Part shown: positions 1-11,501 of the stretch, piece by piece | Layout: the number at the start of each line of letters is the position of its first letter | How positions within the stretch are numbered: the stretch's first letter is position 1 | Source of the DNA: Phlebiopsis flavidoalba | Taxonomy: Eukaryota; Basidiomycota; Agaricomycetes; Polyporales; Phanerochaetaceae | Direction of reading: 5' to 3' | NCBI GenBank assembly: GCA_035772785.1 | Contig: JAOCPU010000012.1 | Coordinates: 310,001 to 374,000 of the forward strand | Length of the DNA: 64,000 nt | Translations under genes and position numbers: made by a program | The notes under the pieces: generated by a model | The model's database searches: none | What the model was told of the DNA's origin: nothing | The model's input: the letters and a program-made list of their open reading frames with translations, nothing else

Positions 1-367
1 GTTATTTGTCTCATTTTTTCAGACGATGGCAGTATCTTTTACGTTACGTTCATCGTTGATATTTCCGCTGCTTCGTTCTGTTGTTAAATCTCAACCAATC
101 CAGTTTCATCCCATCGAAATCAGTTCGAAACCCTGTCGCACTATCGACGTGCTTGTTCATATGAGAGAAGTCATGCAAGGAGGCTCTCGCGCGCTATGAG
201 GTGAACAGATACTGGACGAGTACACATTAATGACACAAGAACTAAAAACACAGCACTTATCATTAAGATACAACGAAATGATGCAAGCGGACAATATGGT
301 GGTGCGGGGGAATCATAGCTTGAGGTATAAGCAAATTAGGAGAAAGTGTCGTTTTCGGTTTGGTTAT
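1..367. other. No gene seen (window edge)
   Basis: I see no recognisable coding segment here. The stretch is AT-richer than the gene bodies and lies downstream of the 3' end of the minus-strand gene that stops at 368, so it probably holds that gene's 3' flank. Confidence 0.5.
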
Positions 368-2096
368 TTAGCCTGCAAAAACGCCAAAGTTTGAGGAGTC
401 AACCATGACCTTCGGCTTGATGAGGAGATTTCGATTTATGCGTGCTCCGCGGAGTCTCGATGCTTGCGTTTGAGCTAGTTGCCCGCTGAAAGCCATTAGG
501 TGCTTCAATGTTTGTTTATGTGTCGTTCCTCGCTCCGAGAACGACCTTCCTCCGAGTGAAGTAGCTAACGACTCGTCCACAATCTCCACCTTCTTGACGA
601 AAGCCAGTCCGAGCTCTATGGTGCAGAGTACGTTCCCACTGTCATGTTCCTCTCCAGGCTCCTCGAACACACTCTCCATGGTTTTGTGGTCGAACGCCGT
701 TGCCCCAGGAATGCTCAGGGTAAGACTTCCTTGTTTCGGCGTCGACGGACTGAGTGGAACACCAGTTGGTGGTTATGACGACGACCTCGAACGTCGAGCT
801 CATCACATGTTCGCGGAAGGCTGTGGCTAGCTTCGACGCGCGTCGGTGTCGACAATACTAGCGAGTTTGGAGCCGAATGCTTCGAGCATCGGGCTTGTGT
901 GTACAGATTTTCGGTCCTCGCTCCCTGGGCAAGAGCCATGATAGCTATTATTCCGCGGATGTTGTCGCCAATGTGGGACTCGATATCCACAAGCTTCGTA
1001 CCCGAGGACTTTGGTAGAATCGACTGCGCAATGCGGGGGATACAGGAGTCTCTGGGGGAGTGACTGGCGTGGGAGGATGAACATGACGGTTGGTACCAGA
1101 ACACGAAGCAACCAGATAGGCTTTCAGATGGGAGTGAGTAAGGGCTCGCCAGCGGGACGCTGTCGTCACCTGCGTCGTTTCTGAAAGCAGCGCACGATCA
1201 GGCCGAGATTGGTCAAAGCAGACACTCATCACGTACCCAACAGCTTGAATGCGCCGAAATAGTATCGATAAAAATCTGCTGGTGTCCTCGGATGGGGCAC
1301 CGAAGCAAAAAGCAGAGACTATCCTGCCCACGAAGGCAACCTCCCATGCTTGGATAGCATACTGACACAAAGATAGGATCTTCGCTATGATGCAGCTCCT
1401 CCAGCAGCTGCCACCGTGAGTCCCCGCACTCCTAGCGCAGGATGCAAGCATATTACGGTGCCGACTGTGCGAGCAGTGTCGAATCTCTTGGTAAACGAGG
1501 GGCCTGAAAACCGGTCCACTATCGATGCGGAGAGTTGGATGATCTCTGAGTTGAGATCGCAAGTGGCGGCCTGCACGAGCTGAGCACCAGACAAGTCGTC
1601 GGTCTTCGTTAGAAATGCCCTTAGCGAGGACACCTCTTCGAACGGTTCGTTCGCGAAGACTCTGTTGAACTGAAGCATGTAGGCTACGAAGACTGTCGTA
1701 GGACTGCCGCAGTTGGGGTCGGGGGATGGTGGCGGCGGCGCGGGCAGCTTGCGACATCGTCACCTGTGCATCCTTCAAGCTCGCCTCGAGGTCGCTAACC
1801 CTTTTCCTCAACTCTTCATATCTCCCTACGTAGTCGCAAAAACCTCTTCTCGCTCCCTCTCTCTCTCAACGTCCTTTCTTTGCTCCCGTCTGTTGGAGTG
1901 CCATTCCGCTTCGGGAGGCTGGGGCCGCCGAGGCTGCTGTTGGGATCTGCTGGAGGTCGACAGGGTGCGAGTATGGAAAAGCGTAAGGTCTCTCGGCAAG
2001 AGCTTCTAAGTCGTCGTCTAGTCTGTGGTCGTCAGGTAGTCGGATGGCAGGGAAAAACCAATCGAGAACACTCCAAAATGAGTTCGTGAGCGACAT
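368..2096 (-). CDS. Conserved basidiomycete hypothetical protein, coiled-coil
   Basis: The function is unknown. I recognise the protein as a family common in Agaricomycetes. The start is the ATG at 2096, giving MSLTNSFWSVLDWFF and then a polar linker. A heptad-like coil follows (RKRVSDLEASLKDAQVTM, near 1810-1755). The conserved blocks, in order, are LRAFLTKTDDLSGAQLVQ (near 1610), YAIQAWEVAFVGRIVSAF (near 1350), SRWRALTHSHL (near 1150) and VLCTIELGLAFVKK (near 620), with LLIKPKVMVDSS close to the stop at 368. These blocks lie in different frames. For example, one extra T just before the YAIQAWEV block shifts the frame. Block order and spacing match the family, so I read it as one gene with small indels and short introns rather than several ORFs. 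It has no signal peptide or membrane segment. It is first in a run of minus-strand genes but has a long gap upstream, so co-transcription is unlikely. Confidence 0.7.
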
Positions 2097-2993
2097 GCGC
2101 GGATGTTCATTCGGGATTAAATGTGCGTCAGCATTCGCTGAAACAAGATAGCAGCTGGCAACCGTGGACACACGATTGAAAGGTAACTATCGTAGTAATC
2201 AGTGTTGTCCTGCACAGCGATAATGACTGAGATAGGCGGGAAGGTGCGTTAGAAGGTAAGTAGACGTAGCAGGGGATTATGAGGCCTCGTGTGTTGCAAC
2301 GTGCCTGGGGCAACGTCTCTCCCTAAAATACCACTCATGATGACACTAAGAACGCCGGCTACTGCTACTCCCCATCGTTCCCATTTGTTTTGGAGTCCCC
2401 TACAGAGTTGACAAACCCGCTCCTAATCGCCAGACACGGTCACCTCTCAGCCGACAGCGGGACCAGCAACCCCTCACTTCCCTCGGCTGCTTTACTCCGG
2501 TCCAACGTCGAAGACGAGCAAACCGATTGTGTCTTGTTCAGCGAATGAGGCGGATTAAAGACACGCATGTGCATGAGATGGGATGAGTTATACCCAAGAC
2601 GTGCACAACAGGCAACTCAGATCAGTTATGCAATAGAAAATCGCTATAAATCGATATAACTGAATGCACGCGATTGTCAATAGCCGGCGAACATAATACT
2701 CGTGTTCACACGATGTAGCTGCTGGGTGAGGTCAAATTCACATCACGATTAGAGGGTCAATATCCAAGCTGCGTACCTGCATTGCGTCATCTGTCCTGTG
2801 TTCGGTTTTAACTAGAAGCGAACAGCACCTATAGCAATGCAATTGGGGACTCTGTGTCATCATTCTGAACATCAAATAATGAGCCATCGTACGCTTCACA
2901 GCTAAGAAACTCACCGTTGACAAAGCTTTACCTTACTGCAGAGCCATAATTCCCGGACCAAGGCCTGGGGTCTCGCAGGATAGATCTAGTCCC
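2097..2993. other. No gene recognised
   Basis: About 900 bases lie between the 5' end of the coiled-coil gene and the 3' end of the ankyrin-like gene. Only short unconvincing ORFs occur on both strands, with no family blocks. It probably holds the promoter of the minus-strand gene that starts at 2096. Confidence 0.4.
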
Positions 2994-3471
2994 TCATGCT
3001 TCATCTGACGCAACGGTCTGCATGTCGGGCATTACAGACTTTTCCTCCATGAGATATCTGACGATATCACGGGCATCGCCAAGCACTGCAACTCGCCAGG
3101 CATGCCCTGGTCTGGCCGAACCCTATCCTCCAGCTTTTCGCCGCTTTGCGCTCCGCTTCCCGCTCTCGCATTCTTGTAGTATTCGTTTCTGTCGCGGGGG
3201 GCGTCTTGAACTCCCGCAGTGGGATTTCTACGGTCAGGTTATTTGCGTGAACTGATGCTGTGTCTGGCTCGACGAGCATTTTGACCAGAGAAAGGTTTTT
3301 ACGTCGGATGGCGGCGTGTACTGCGATCACCCCCTTTTGATGCAGGGGAGGATCCCTTGGTCGAGGAGGAAGCAGATCAAACGGTACAAAACCGGATGCG
3401 ACTGCTCTTGTGAGCGCATAACCATCATGCGAGTTAGAGTCTGGTGGTGGGATATGTGGATGTGTATACAA
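2994..3471 (-). CDS. Ankyrin-repeat protein, C-terminal part
   Basis: This is probably a protein-protein interaction scaffold with no enzymatic motif. The minus frame from 3471 reads GYALTRAVASGFVP, followed by a repeat-like block (GVIAVHAAIRRKNLSLVKML) with the alternating A-I and L-V-x-x-L helices of ankyrin repeats. A basic linker with REREAERKAAK follows, and then, in a shifted frame, DIVRYLMEEKSVMPDMQTV just before the stop at 2994-2996. The last block resembles the final helix pair in basidiomycete ankyrin proteins. The 5' end is unresolved: the frame opens at 3471 without a convincing start, and preceding repeats or an F-box would be expected further up. The region to about 3850 shows no clear continuation, so the gene may be truncated or its upstream exons unreadable. 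The ankyrin identification is moderately secure; the boundaries are not. Confidence 0.6.
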
Positions 3472-4363
3472 GTATCGGAGGTAAGGGAAGAGGCTGATCT
3501 TGTGTTGTCCAGGATTGCGAACGATCGAGACGAGAGGATCTGAATAGCCTACGCGAATCCACGAAGCTCAATGGATTCCAGAGTCGTCAGCATGCCCGCG
3601 TGAGGTACAAGTAGACGACTAGTCGGAAATGAAATGGCGGTCAAGGACAGAAGGAGAGCATATGTGATGCGAAGGAAGCTTGGTGATGAGGGCATAGGAG
3701 GGGCGGACACGAGTCATTTGATGGGTACGCGTTTCAGGCCTAAAACATTTGCTGAGCAAGTATTTCCGCACTTTGTACCGTCCGAATTCGGAAGGGTAAG
3801 CATGTTGAACAAATGCACGTGAAGATACCTTGATGTCAGTGAGGTAAAGGAGCTGGCCAACCCCGAATTCGATGTTACACTTCGCTACAGACAGACTAAT
3901 AAGTGCTATGGAAGGCGGCTAGGTAAGATGAATTTTGGACAGACAAGCAAACAACTTCACCTTCTGACTGGGCCAAGACATCTACCAAATGAAGTAAGTT
4001 GAGCTCACCTCAGGGTTGGAACTAACAGGAATGAAAGACATGCTGGATCCGATTACCTGTGGATTGTCTGCATCGTTGGAAATGTGCGCCCCATGAAGTA
4101 ATAGGGGCTGGCCCAAGAAGTGAATGTCCGGTTGTAGACGCCTGCGATCGCAAGGAGGATCATAGACGCCCCCATTCACGTGGACAACATGATCGAATCT
4201 AGATAGCATTCTTACCCAAACGCCACCATGGCGTCCGCAGGAGCTTGATAACGGCCGAAAGTAGTCTACGGATGATGAGAGTCCGTTGAGATTTATCGGT
4301 AAGTAATGTACAAATTATCGAACGGGACAAGTGGAGACACAGTTTCCCAGCACCCGCGGAAAA
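3472..4363. other. Unassigned; may hold 5' exons of the ankyrin gene
   Basis: A clean 75-codon minus-strand frame at 3982-4209 (starting MLSRFDHVVHVNGGVYDPP) is followed by a plausible GT..AG intron. I cannot assign it to a family. It could be an upstream exon of the ankyrin-like gene or a small unrelated gene. Nothing else in the stretch is supported. Confidence 0.25.
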
Positions 4364-6638
4364 CTACTCGATTTGCAACCTAGGCTTTCTATTCCAGCTT
4401 GACAGAATGATGATCGTGTAGTCTGCTCCAGCGTCGACCTCATCGCCGAAAATTTCTGCCATTTTCCTCCAGAGATCTGCCTCGTGTGCGGCAACACCAT
4501 GTTATTTCAATCCCAGCCCCGGCGGCCAAAGTACTCACCTTTGGTCTCGGGAAGAACGGGGGGGAGAGCGATGTGACGATGAAGTCGACGGCGTTCAAGC
4601 ATATAAACACCAGGTAGTACTTCCAGCTGATGTTTGCAATCGCGATGTTGTGAGACTTGGGAAAAGCGAGAATATTGAACAGGCCAGTTGGCGCAGGTGG
4701 CCACTGCGGTAAAGTCTTAGTATTGTAGCTAAGGGGTAAGAATGGTGCACTCACCGCGGACGTCCCCCAATCGATCGGAGTCTTCGTAGGGAACACCTGG
4801 GAGTTGACATTATATTTAAGAGCAAATCATATTCAGAAGACAGCGCACTGACATCGGATGCCAGCACCCAGGATACTGGGCCAAAGGACACAGAGAAGAA
4901 AATGCTTGTCATGAATATCATCGCTATGCCTGCACGCTGCGCAGAATGATGTGGATTTGGCATGCCGTCAACCTCAGGAGGAAACTTGGCCACAAATGGC
5001 GGGTGAGGATCGAGTATGCTTACCAGACAAAGCTTCCGGCACCAAACATGAGTGGGTTTCTTGCGTCCAACCGTATCGAGTATAAGAGTTATGAAGCTAC
5101 GCTGCGTCGTGTGAGTAACTAATCTTCTCTGATATGCGAGACGATCATACAAGAAATTGGTGATAGGCCCAACGGCACCATAAATCCCTTGCACGAGAAG
5201 GGATTGGCCCGTCGCTCAGCCCCAGAGCTTTGTACATCGAGGGTCCAAAAATAGTTGATGACTAGGCATACAGTCAGGCGTTTTTCTACACACACATAAA
5301 GGTAAAGAGAGAGACGTACCATTGATGCCGGAGAACTGCCCAAAAACTTGTACTCCCACCGCAACAAGCGTCCGCTTGAAGCATAGCGTGGGTTTGCCCA
5401 CAAAGTCTGAGAGGCTCCTTGATCTCTGCGAGGCTTCGGCCTTAATAACCTCTTGCATCTCCAAGAACTCCTGTTCAGCGTCTGCCTTGTCTTCTTCTGC
5501 AGTCTTCGCGCCATGAAGGAGGTAGACAACTTCACGGGCCTCGTCATCGCGATTTTGCTCGAGGAGCCACCGCTAAGGGCATGTGTTTCAGCAGTTTGTT
5601 ACGCCAAATGAGAGGAGTCACTCACTGGCGAGTAGGGCAGAATATGTTGTGAATACCAACTAGGAGGAGGAATGCAGGAACGAGTTGTAATAGCACAAGT
5701 GAAAGTCGCCAGCCCCTTATCGCCATCGAGGAATTGGCATCCGTAGCCGACCCAGTTTGCGACAATGAAGCCGATACCAATCATCTGCTGAGCGAGGCCG
5801 ACAACAAATCCACGAATCTTTGGAGGCGCTATCTCGGTCTATGTGGTCGAGACAGTCAAGCAGACGTGACTGAACTTTTGGGGGAGACAGACTTACGTTG
5901 TAGAGGGGAACAGTCATCGAAAGAACACTAAAAAAAACGATTGAGGCGTTGCTTGTGAAGAAGAGCGTGGAATAGCGAATAGGTGCACCAAAAGTATAGC
6001 ACAAAACCTGCCACGATACGTCCGTGACCAACATACAAGCAAAATTATTGGCTCCAGCTTGCATGGCGCAACCCCAACATTGCAATGCTAGCTCCGAGCT
6101 GTAAGAGAAGTTTAGAGACGGCTAATAAGCATGGCTTGTGTGATACATACCTGAATGGTTCGTTTACGGCCAAATCTGTCATTTGTCCTTCATGGTGGAG
6201 CATCGTCAACCTGACGGTTATGTTGAAGAGGTGAAAACCACACACCAGCCAGCCGTAGCAGCTCCGAAGAAACATCCCCCTGTGAACGTCGAGACTACCG
6301 CTCCGGATAGACTGTTGTAATTCTCCGGATGTCCGATAAAGATCTTGAAAGCGTTGAAGGTGATAACGGATGCAATGATACCACTGAGGTTCGGTCAACT
6401 TCGCGACCTTTTCAAAACACATGTTGATCACGAATCTTACCTGTCATATCTACAGAACTCCCCACATTTCAGCTGGGGCCCCGAAGAAAGTACGCAAGAA
6501 GCTGCTTACCCAAACAAAAAAGCACCTAGAAGATTCGACAAGCTTATCAGTCCCAGAACCCTTCTCCAGAACACACAACTGATGGAGCTGACCTATTGAG
6601 CAGAACACCGCCGTAAAGATGTTGAAGAGCCTGCCCAT
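4364..6638 (-). CDS. MFS sugar transporter (hexose/sugar:H+ symporter type)
   Basis: This is a twelve-helix transporter of the sugar porter family, expected at the plasma membrane importing a hexose, disaccharide or related compound; the substrate cannot be read. The start at 6638 gives MGRLFNIFTAVFCSIG. Family blocks follow in order: SGAVVSTFTGGCFFGAA (about 6300), CAMQAGANNFACMLV (about 6060), LSMTVPLYNVSLSPPK (about 5900), GIGFIVANWVGYGCQFLDG (about 5760), VAVGVQVFGQFSGIN (about 5350), TLILDTVGRKKP (about 5080, the loop motif D-x-x-G-R-K), AGIAMIFMTSIFFSVSFGP (about 4910), and PETKG at the last intron (about 4535). The final exon carries RSLEE, one extra A, then MAEIFGDEVDAG, with the stop at 4364-4366. 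Several short introns and 1-bp frame jumps break the ORF. Apart from those breaks the length and motifs fit a complete transporter. The family call is secure; the subfamily is not. Confidence 0.85.
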
Positions 6639-7447
6639 GTCGTGTCGCTAATCGTCGTCGTCCGTTCGTGAGGAGTCGTACCACATACACAGCACCCACG
6701 CCTCCTGCCTCCCACTCCTCTTATTTCTTCTCACCCCGCCACGCCCGGCGATTATTCGGGAGGGCATGTGAGAGTCCTGCCGGAATCGAGGTCGCGCGTA
6801 GGCGAAGCTGGCAGCCACGCAGTATCATGACCGTGGGCCAGCCAGCCTGCGAACGACCCGCAAACCAATCCCAAAGCTGTTTCCCGAGCGGTTGGATGTA
6901 TGCGTGGGGGACGCCCGCGGCCCGGCCAGCTGCCACGTGGGAACAACGCGGGGTTGCGGGGTTGATTGCCTGCGCCCGAGTTGGAAGGTCCAGTCGGTGG
7001 GCGATACGAGTTCTGATGCGTGAATGTCATGTTTTTGCCGTAGGGGCATCCGTAGAAAACTATTGAAGTATCTTCACTCCTGACGGGAACAGTATAAAAC
7101 GCAAGTATGTGTAGAGATATTAATCAAGAAAGACTTACATCATAAGATTGGGTACTCATGGTAATATACTTGACGGACACGTTTTAGCGTGTGTATAGGA
7201 GACATCAGTACACATGCCGCTACTCTTCAGGTCGAAGGCCGGCATTTACACTGCACCTGTGCTCTTACGGAGAACAAAACTTCGAATCGGAGCATCCCAG
7301 GGGCCTCAGAGCGCATGCTGTAGTGGGTCCCTCAGGAGAAATGCTTGGAATACGATACTATACAGATCATTGATGCTTTAATATACTGTATCGATTCGAC
7401 GCAGTCAATTTAGAGCGGGTCAAAAGCACGGGCTGTCGCACACCAAA
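6639..7447. other. Intergenic region upstream of the sugar transporter
   Basis: About 800 bases lie between the start of the transporter (6638, minus) and the stop of the macro-domain gene (7450, minus). ORFs of 60-132 codons exist on both strands around 6670-7066, but they are mutually overlapping, GC-driven and carry no family signal. It presumably contains the transporter promoter. Confidence 0.4.
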
Positions 7448-8568
7448 TCAGTCCTCATCCTGCAATTCTTCCGACGGAAAGTATAACGGAATCAATTTCC
7501 TAGGGATAATGTCATCAAGGAGCCGTAGGATGTAGTAACGCCTTGGCTCACTCGTAAACCTCCTTGTCTTGATCACTCCAGACCACGAAAACGGCGCGTT
7601 CGATCTGTGCCGCGGACATTGAGATACTAGTAGAGGAGATCATTCGCCATGAAAACTCACCTTTTCACCGTCTTTCGTATCCAGGAATTTTCGCACCTCT
7701 CCTAGAGCGATGTGAGTAGCATCTTGGATTGGATAACCATAGGACGCCTGTGGAGATGGAAGGGAAAGCCTGGTCGTAGCACACCAATGGTGAGCCGCAG
7801 GCTATGTAGCATGGTTCGGACTGACTATGTGTCTTAGGGATGCCTGTACAGCTGTCTCGAGACTCCGGCCTGTAGCAGGATGCAAGAAGCTTCGCACACT
7901 CCTCATCAGCATAGAAGAGGAGTATATTGGTCCGACCGTATGAATGACATGTTCGCTGAAATTGACAATTTAGCAGCGGACAGGTATGTAGAACAATCTC
8001 ACACTCACGAAGGTAAGTTGTATCCCTTTGTAATTTTGGCCCTCGTCCCCAGTATCACAGCCATTCAATGTCCGGCCTGTGGTGGCAGGGAATGTGCTGA
8101 ATGTAAACGATCGACTAGCATCAATCGAACAAGCGGGTGAGCGCACATTCTTCAATCAGCTTTCTTCCAGCTGCGGCGTGAATGGCTCCGTCCACTGATG
8201 CGAGAGGGTTAAGAGATCGTTGCGTGGACAATAAGGTAAGACAGAGAGGGACTAACCTCCCGATCCGCCTGAGGATGGACACAGTGTTAGTGCCCCTTCG
8301 ACGGTTCATGAGTGTACGTACCAAGAAGAGACCTGTTGGCAGCGTTTACGATTGAATCGATCTCTAGTCCGGTTATTGTGCCCTGACTGAGCAGCAGGGT
8401 CAGAAGACTCTGGCTTGCGGACCGTTTGTGGCACACCGACTAGAGCGAGACACGGTCGAGGAGACTGTCTGACGCTTTGTATTTGGCTGCCGATGGTGCT
8501 GCTGGCTTAATTCGGTTAACACGATAAAGCTGTCGTAGAGTCGGCACGTCTGCAAGGATGACTTTCAT
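7448..8568 (-). CDS. Macro-domain protein (O-acetyl-ADP-ribose / ADP-ribosyl hydrolase, MacroD type)
   Basis: Macro domains of this type bind ADP-ribose and hydrolyse O-acetyl-ADP-ribose or mono-ADP-ribosylated proteins, in the nucleus, cytosol or mitochondria. The start at 8568 gives MKVILADVPTLRQLY, then AAKYKASDSLLDRVSL. The ligand loop follows in spliced pieces: ITGLEIDSIVNAANRSLLG (about 8380), an intron, a Gly-rich stretch, an intron, and VDGAIHAAAGRKLIEEC (about 8190). Together these make the signature N-A-A-N..G-G-G..V-D-G-A-I-H. Next come LNGCDTGD with TKGYNLPS (about 8060), HVIHTVGPIYSS (about 7930), SYGYPIQDATHIALGEVRK (about 7740) and ERAVFVVWSDQDKEVYE (about 7590). The C-terminus is LIPLYFPSEELQDED, with the stop at 7448-7450. 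At least five short introns are visible. Small indels break the frame, but all catalytic-domain blocks are present and in order, so the gene appears intact. It starts about 395 bp from a divergent kinase gene. Confidence 0.88.
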
Positions 8569-8962
8569 TGCGACGAGTGTGTTCAAATTAGGAGGTGCGT
8601 TCCACGGGCGTTTCCCCCCTCTGTGGAAACCGCGGCGGGGTCGCACACTTCTAGCGGCGTGTGCAGGGTGCGGGGGAAAATTGGGGAAGCTGATGCTACT
8701 TGACTCCTACCACCTCAGCTAATTGTCTGACGAGGAGAGCAGCTCTCACCTTCACCTTCTTGAACGCAAACCCCCCAGCATCTGCGCGGTCTCCGTGTCT
8801 CTGTCCACCAAATGCGGCGGACCATCATTCAACACGTGGCGGTGACTTTGTGTCCGCGGATGGGCGGGTGGCGCTTGGCCTTGTCCTCAGCTTTGGTCTG
8901 TCTTGTTCTCGTCAGATAAATATTATCGCCCCTTTTCTTCCCTCCTTCCTCATTCTGCTCGC
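8569..8962. promoter_or_regulatory. Divergent promoter region, macro-domain gene / kinase gene
   Basis: A 394-bp gap separates the two oppositely oriented start codons (8568 minus, 8963 plus). The kinase side is C/T-rich close to the ATG, as in fungal leaders, and contains an AT-rich patch around 8917-8927. No canonical TATA box is clear. Shared regulation of the two genes is possible but is inference only. Confidence 0.5.
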
Positions 8963-10775
8963 ATGGGTGCGGTCTGTGGCTGCTGCACTGAACCCCGTGT
9001 AGACTTTGACGGTGAGGTCGACCTCTACCACTTCGACCTCCATCGCGCGTCCCGGGAAGGGCGCGCTTTCGGCAAGGTCTGTCCCCGGTGTCTCATCTAT
9101 TGTCTTTTCATCTCACTTCCACGCGTAGGTCAGAGTGGTCGAGCACAAGAAATCGAAGCAGCTCTATGCTCTCAAATACATTGACAAGGCCAAGTGCATC
9201 AAGCAAAAAGGCCGTTGCCAACATCATTCAAGAACGCCGCCTACTTGAAGAGGTACTGTCATGCTCCACCGCCCTCACTGCTACCCTCGTCTAAACATAC
9301 GTCCGTAGGATCGACCACCCATTTCATTGTCAATCTTCGTTATGCATTTCAGGATGACGAGAACTGTTTTCTTTGTGCTGGATCTCATGCTCGGGGGGGG
9401 CGACTTGCGCTGTACGTGTGCTACCATCACTGACCTGACAGCGCCCCCGCTCATTTGGCGCGTACAGTCCAACTTGGAGCGCAAGGCCGGATAGAGGAGG
9501 GGATCGTCAGGTTCTGGATTGCTGAGCTCTCCCCCGAGGCACTGAATTATCTGCGCAAGCAACGTATCATACACCGGTACGCTCTGACCATTCCTGCCGA
9601 GTGTTCTACTATTTATCTGGATGCAGCGACCTGAAGCCAGATAATATTCTTCTCGACGCAGCGGGCCATGCACACATGACGGACCTTCAATGTTGCGATA
9701 CATTACTCAGAACGCCGCCTTCATACCAGTGTGGCGGGAAAAGCATGGCTTACATGGCTCCAGAAGTCGTTGGACGCAAGGGTTACACCTGGTGTGTTGA
9801 CTGGTGGAGTTTAGGTGTTGTGATGTGGGAGTTTTTGCTATTCCATCGACGGCCGTTCGATGGACGGACCGCTGAGAAGATGACAAACTCAATCTTGAAG
9901 GACCCCCTCAAGTTCCCAAGCAACGTCAACGACATTTGCACAGTGCAGAATGCCAGGACTTCGTTCGTGGGGTAAGCACGTTTCTCGTGTTCGTCCCTAA
10001 TTACGATTCTTACATAGTTTCTGCTAGCTGCTAGACCGCAACCCAAAGACCCGCCTCGGTTGTCGTTCACGATGGGCACGGGATTGAAGACATCCATAAT
10101 CACCCATGGATGGCGTCCGCGATTGGGACAACCTGAGGAACAAGGATAATCCCAACCGCCGTTTGTTCCTGACGTATGTGCCTGCAACGTGTTGACCCCC
10201 GTTGCATTCGTCTCACTTTCCTGACAGATGAAGAAAGCCAACTTTGACCGTATCACATGAACTCGACGAGTTTATGATGGTAGAAAAGCCGCTCACGCAT
10301 TCAAAACGTAAAGCCCATCCCGATCTCGAGAAGATGAAACCCGTAATACTACGGCAGATGGAGGAGCGCAGTAAGTCCCCGATCACTGTCACCGGACTTC
10401 ATTTTAACGTTGCCCGCTACTATCTAGGTTTACCGTGTACGACTTCAGCAAGAATAGCCGCGTCTCTTACTATCCCCACAACCAGACCATCGTCACGAGC
10501 ATAAATCAAGACGAGGACGAGCCAAATTACCGTTCATGCAGTCTGCAACCAAACACACTCCTTCCGACAGCAACACTGGTAGGACCGGAGGTCTGCCGGA
10601 TCGCCAACCGCCAGGACCTTTGACCGTAGTCAAACACAACCCGATGGTCGTATCTCGGCCGTCGGGCTCGCGCCATTCAGTGTCAAGACGATCATCACCT
10701 TCGTCCCGACCGGGTCAGAGTCGGCCGACCGGCTGCCGCGAACACATCACCCTGAGATGTCGCCGAGTGTCGTGA
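8963..10775 (+). CDS. AGC-type Ser/Thr protein kinase, YANK/STK32-like, N-terminally lipidated
   Basis: This is a cytosolic Ser/Thr kinase expected to be membrane-anchored. The start at 8963 gives MGAVCGCCTEP: Gly2 for N-myristoylation followed by Cys residues suited to palmitoylation. The kinase core reads FDGEVDLYHFDLHRA, a glycine loop ending in AFGKV, then pieces across frames: YALKYIDKAKCIKQK (catalytic Lys), IIQERRLLEE (C-helix Glu), RYAFQDDENCF and the HRD region. An intron splits IIHR from DLKPDNILLDAAGH near 9580-9628. The magnesium motif reads HMTDFNVA once a 1-bp insertion near 9690 is discounted. DFN in place of DFG is characteristic of the YANK/STK32 branch. YMAPEVVGRKGYTWCVDWW follows, then a C-lobe to about 10100. 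The C-terminal tail includes SHELDEFMMVEKPLTHSKRK and YDFSKNSRVSYYPHNQT. The exact stop is uncertain because the last frames shift. The family call is strong. Confidence 0.88.
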
Positions 10776-11501
10776 GTAGAATCACACGACTTACCTTGAG
10801 TACCCCACTAACGGATTCTGTTTTCCAGGCTTTCTGTTGCGACTTCTTTCAGGATATCTTGGAGTCCATCTTCGTTAATGATTTGCCCCCACGGTCTGCT
10901 TTCATTGGGTATTGTTTATTTTTCTGCATTTTTACTGTGCTTGCATTTGCATTGGTCGAGCAGGTTTTCGGCATCTGTACCAACACACTCCTGGGACTTC
11001 GGCTTGCGCACTGTATGTTGTAATCTGGCCGGGATATTTGGTGTTCTTCTGCATCTTCTGCTGCTTCACTCTCCTTTACCACACATCAGCTTAATCTGTA
11101 TACCACACATTCGCTACCCTTTCTTCCTCATACTCCCTAACAACTCCCTTTGCTGCATCGTGGCAGTCCCTGCAACGTCTGTGCACCTTCTTCTGGGATA
11201 GGAACAAAGTAAATACATATCATAGAGCATTGCGACGGAGATAACTTCTGTGTGAACACGTGGGATGATACGGGAGCGGGCGAAGAACGACAAACTGACG
11301 GAGGGAGAACAAGGCACAAGACTTTACAAGGGGCGTATATGGTAAGCGCGCAGTTTAATGAACAGATGTTACAGAGTCCGTGCCGAGAGGCATGCAGCGT
11401 TGTTGGGAAAACAGGGTGTGTGCACTAGGCGCTTCACATCGAATCGTGACGGTGCGATGACGCAACTGTGCCCGTCTCATTTCGCATGCCCCGGGTGAGC
11501 A
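10776..11501. other. No gene recognised; 3' flank of kinase gene
   Basis: The stretch is T/C-rich with overlapping hydrophobic ORFs on the plus strand (10878-11201). These look like low-complexity artefacts: there are no family blocks, no start context and no exon structure. It probably includes the kinase 3' UTR. Confidence 0.4.

Noticed and set aside
10878..11201. Hydrophobic 107-codon ORF after the kinase gene as a membrane protein
   Set aside because: T/C-rich low-complexity sequence gives Phe/Leu/Cys-rich translations in several frames, with no start context, intron pattern or homologous block.
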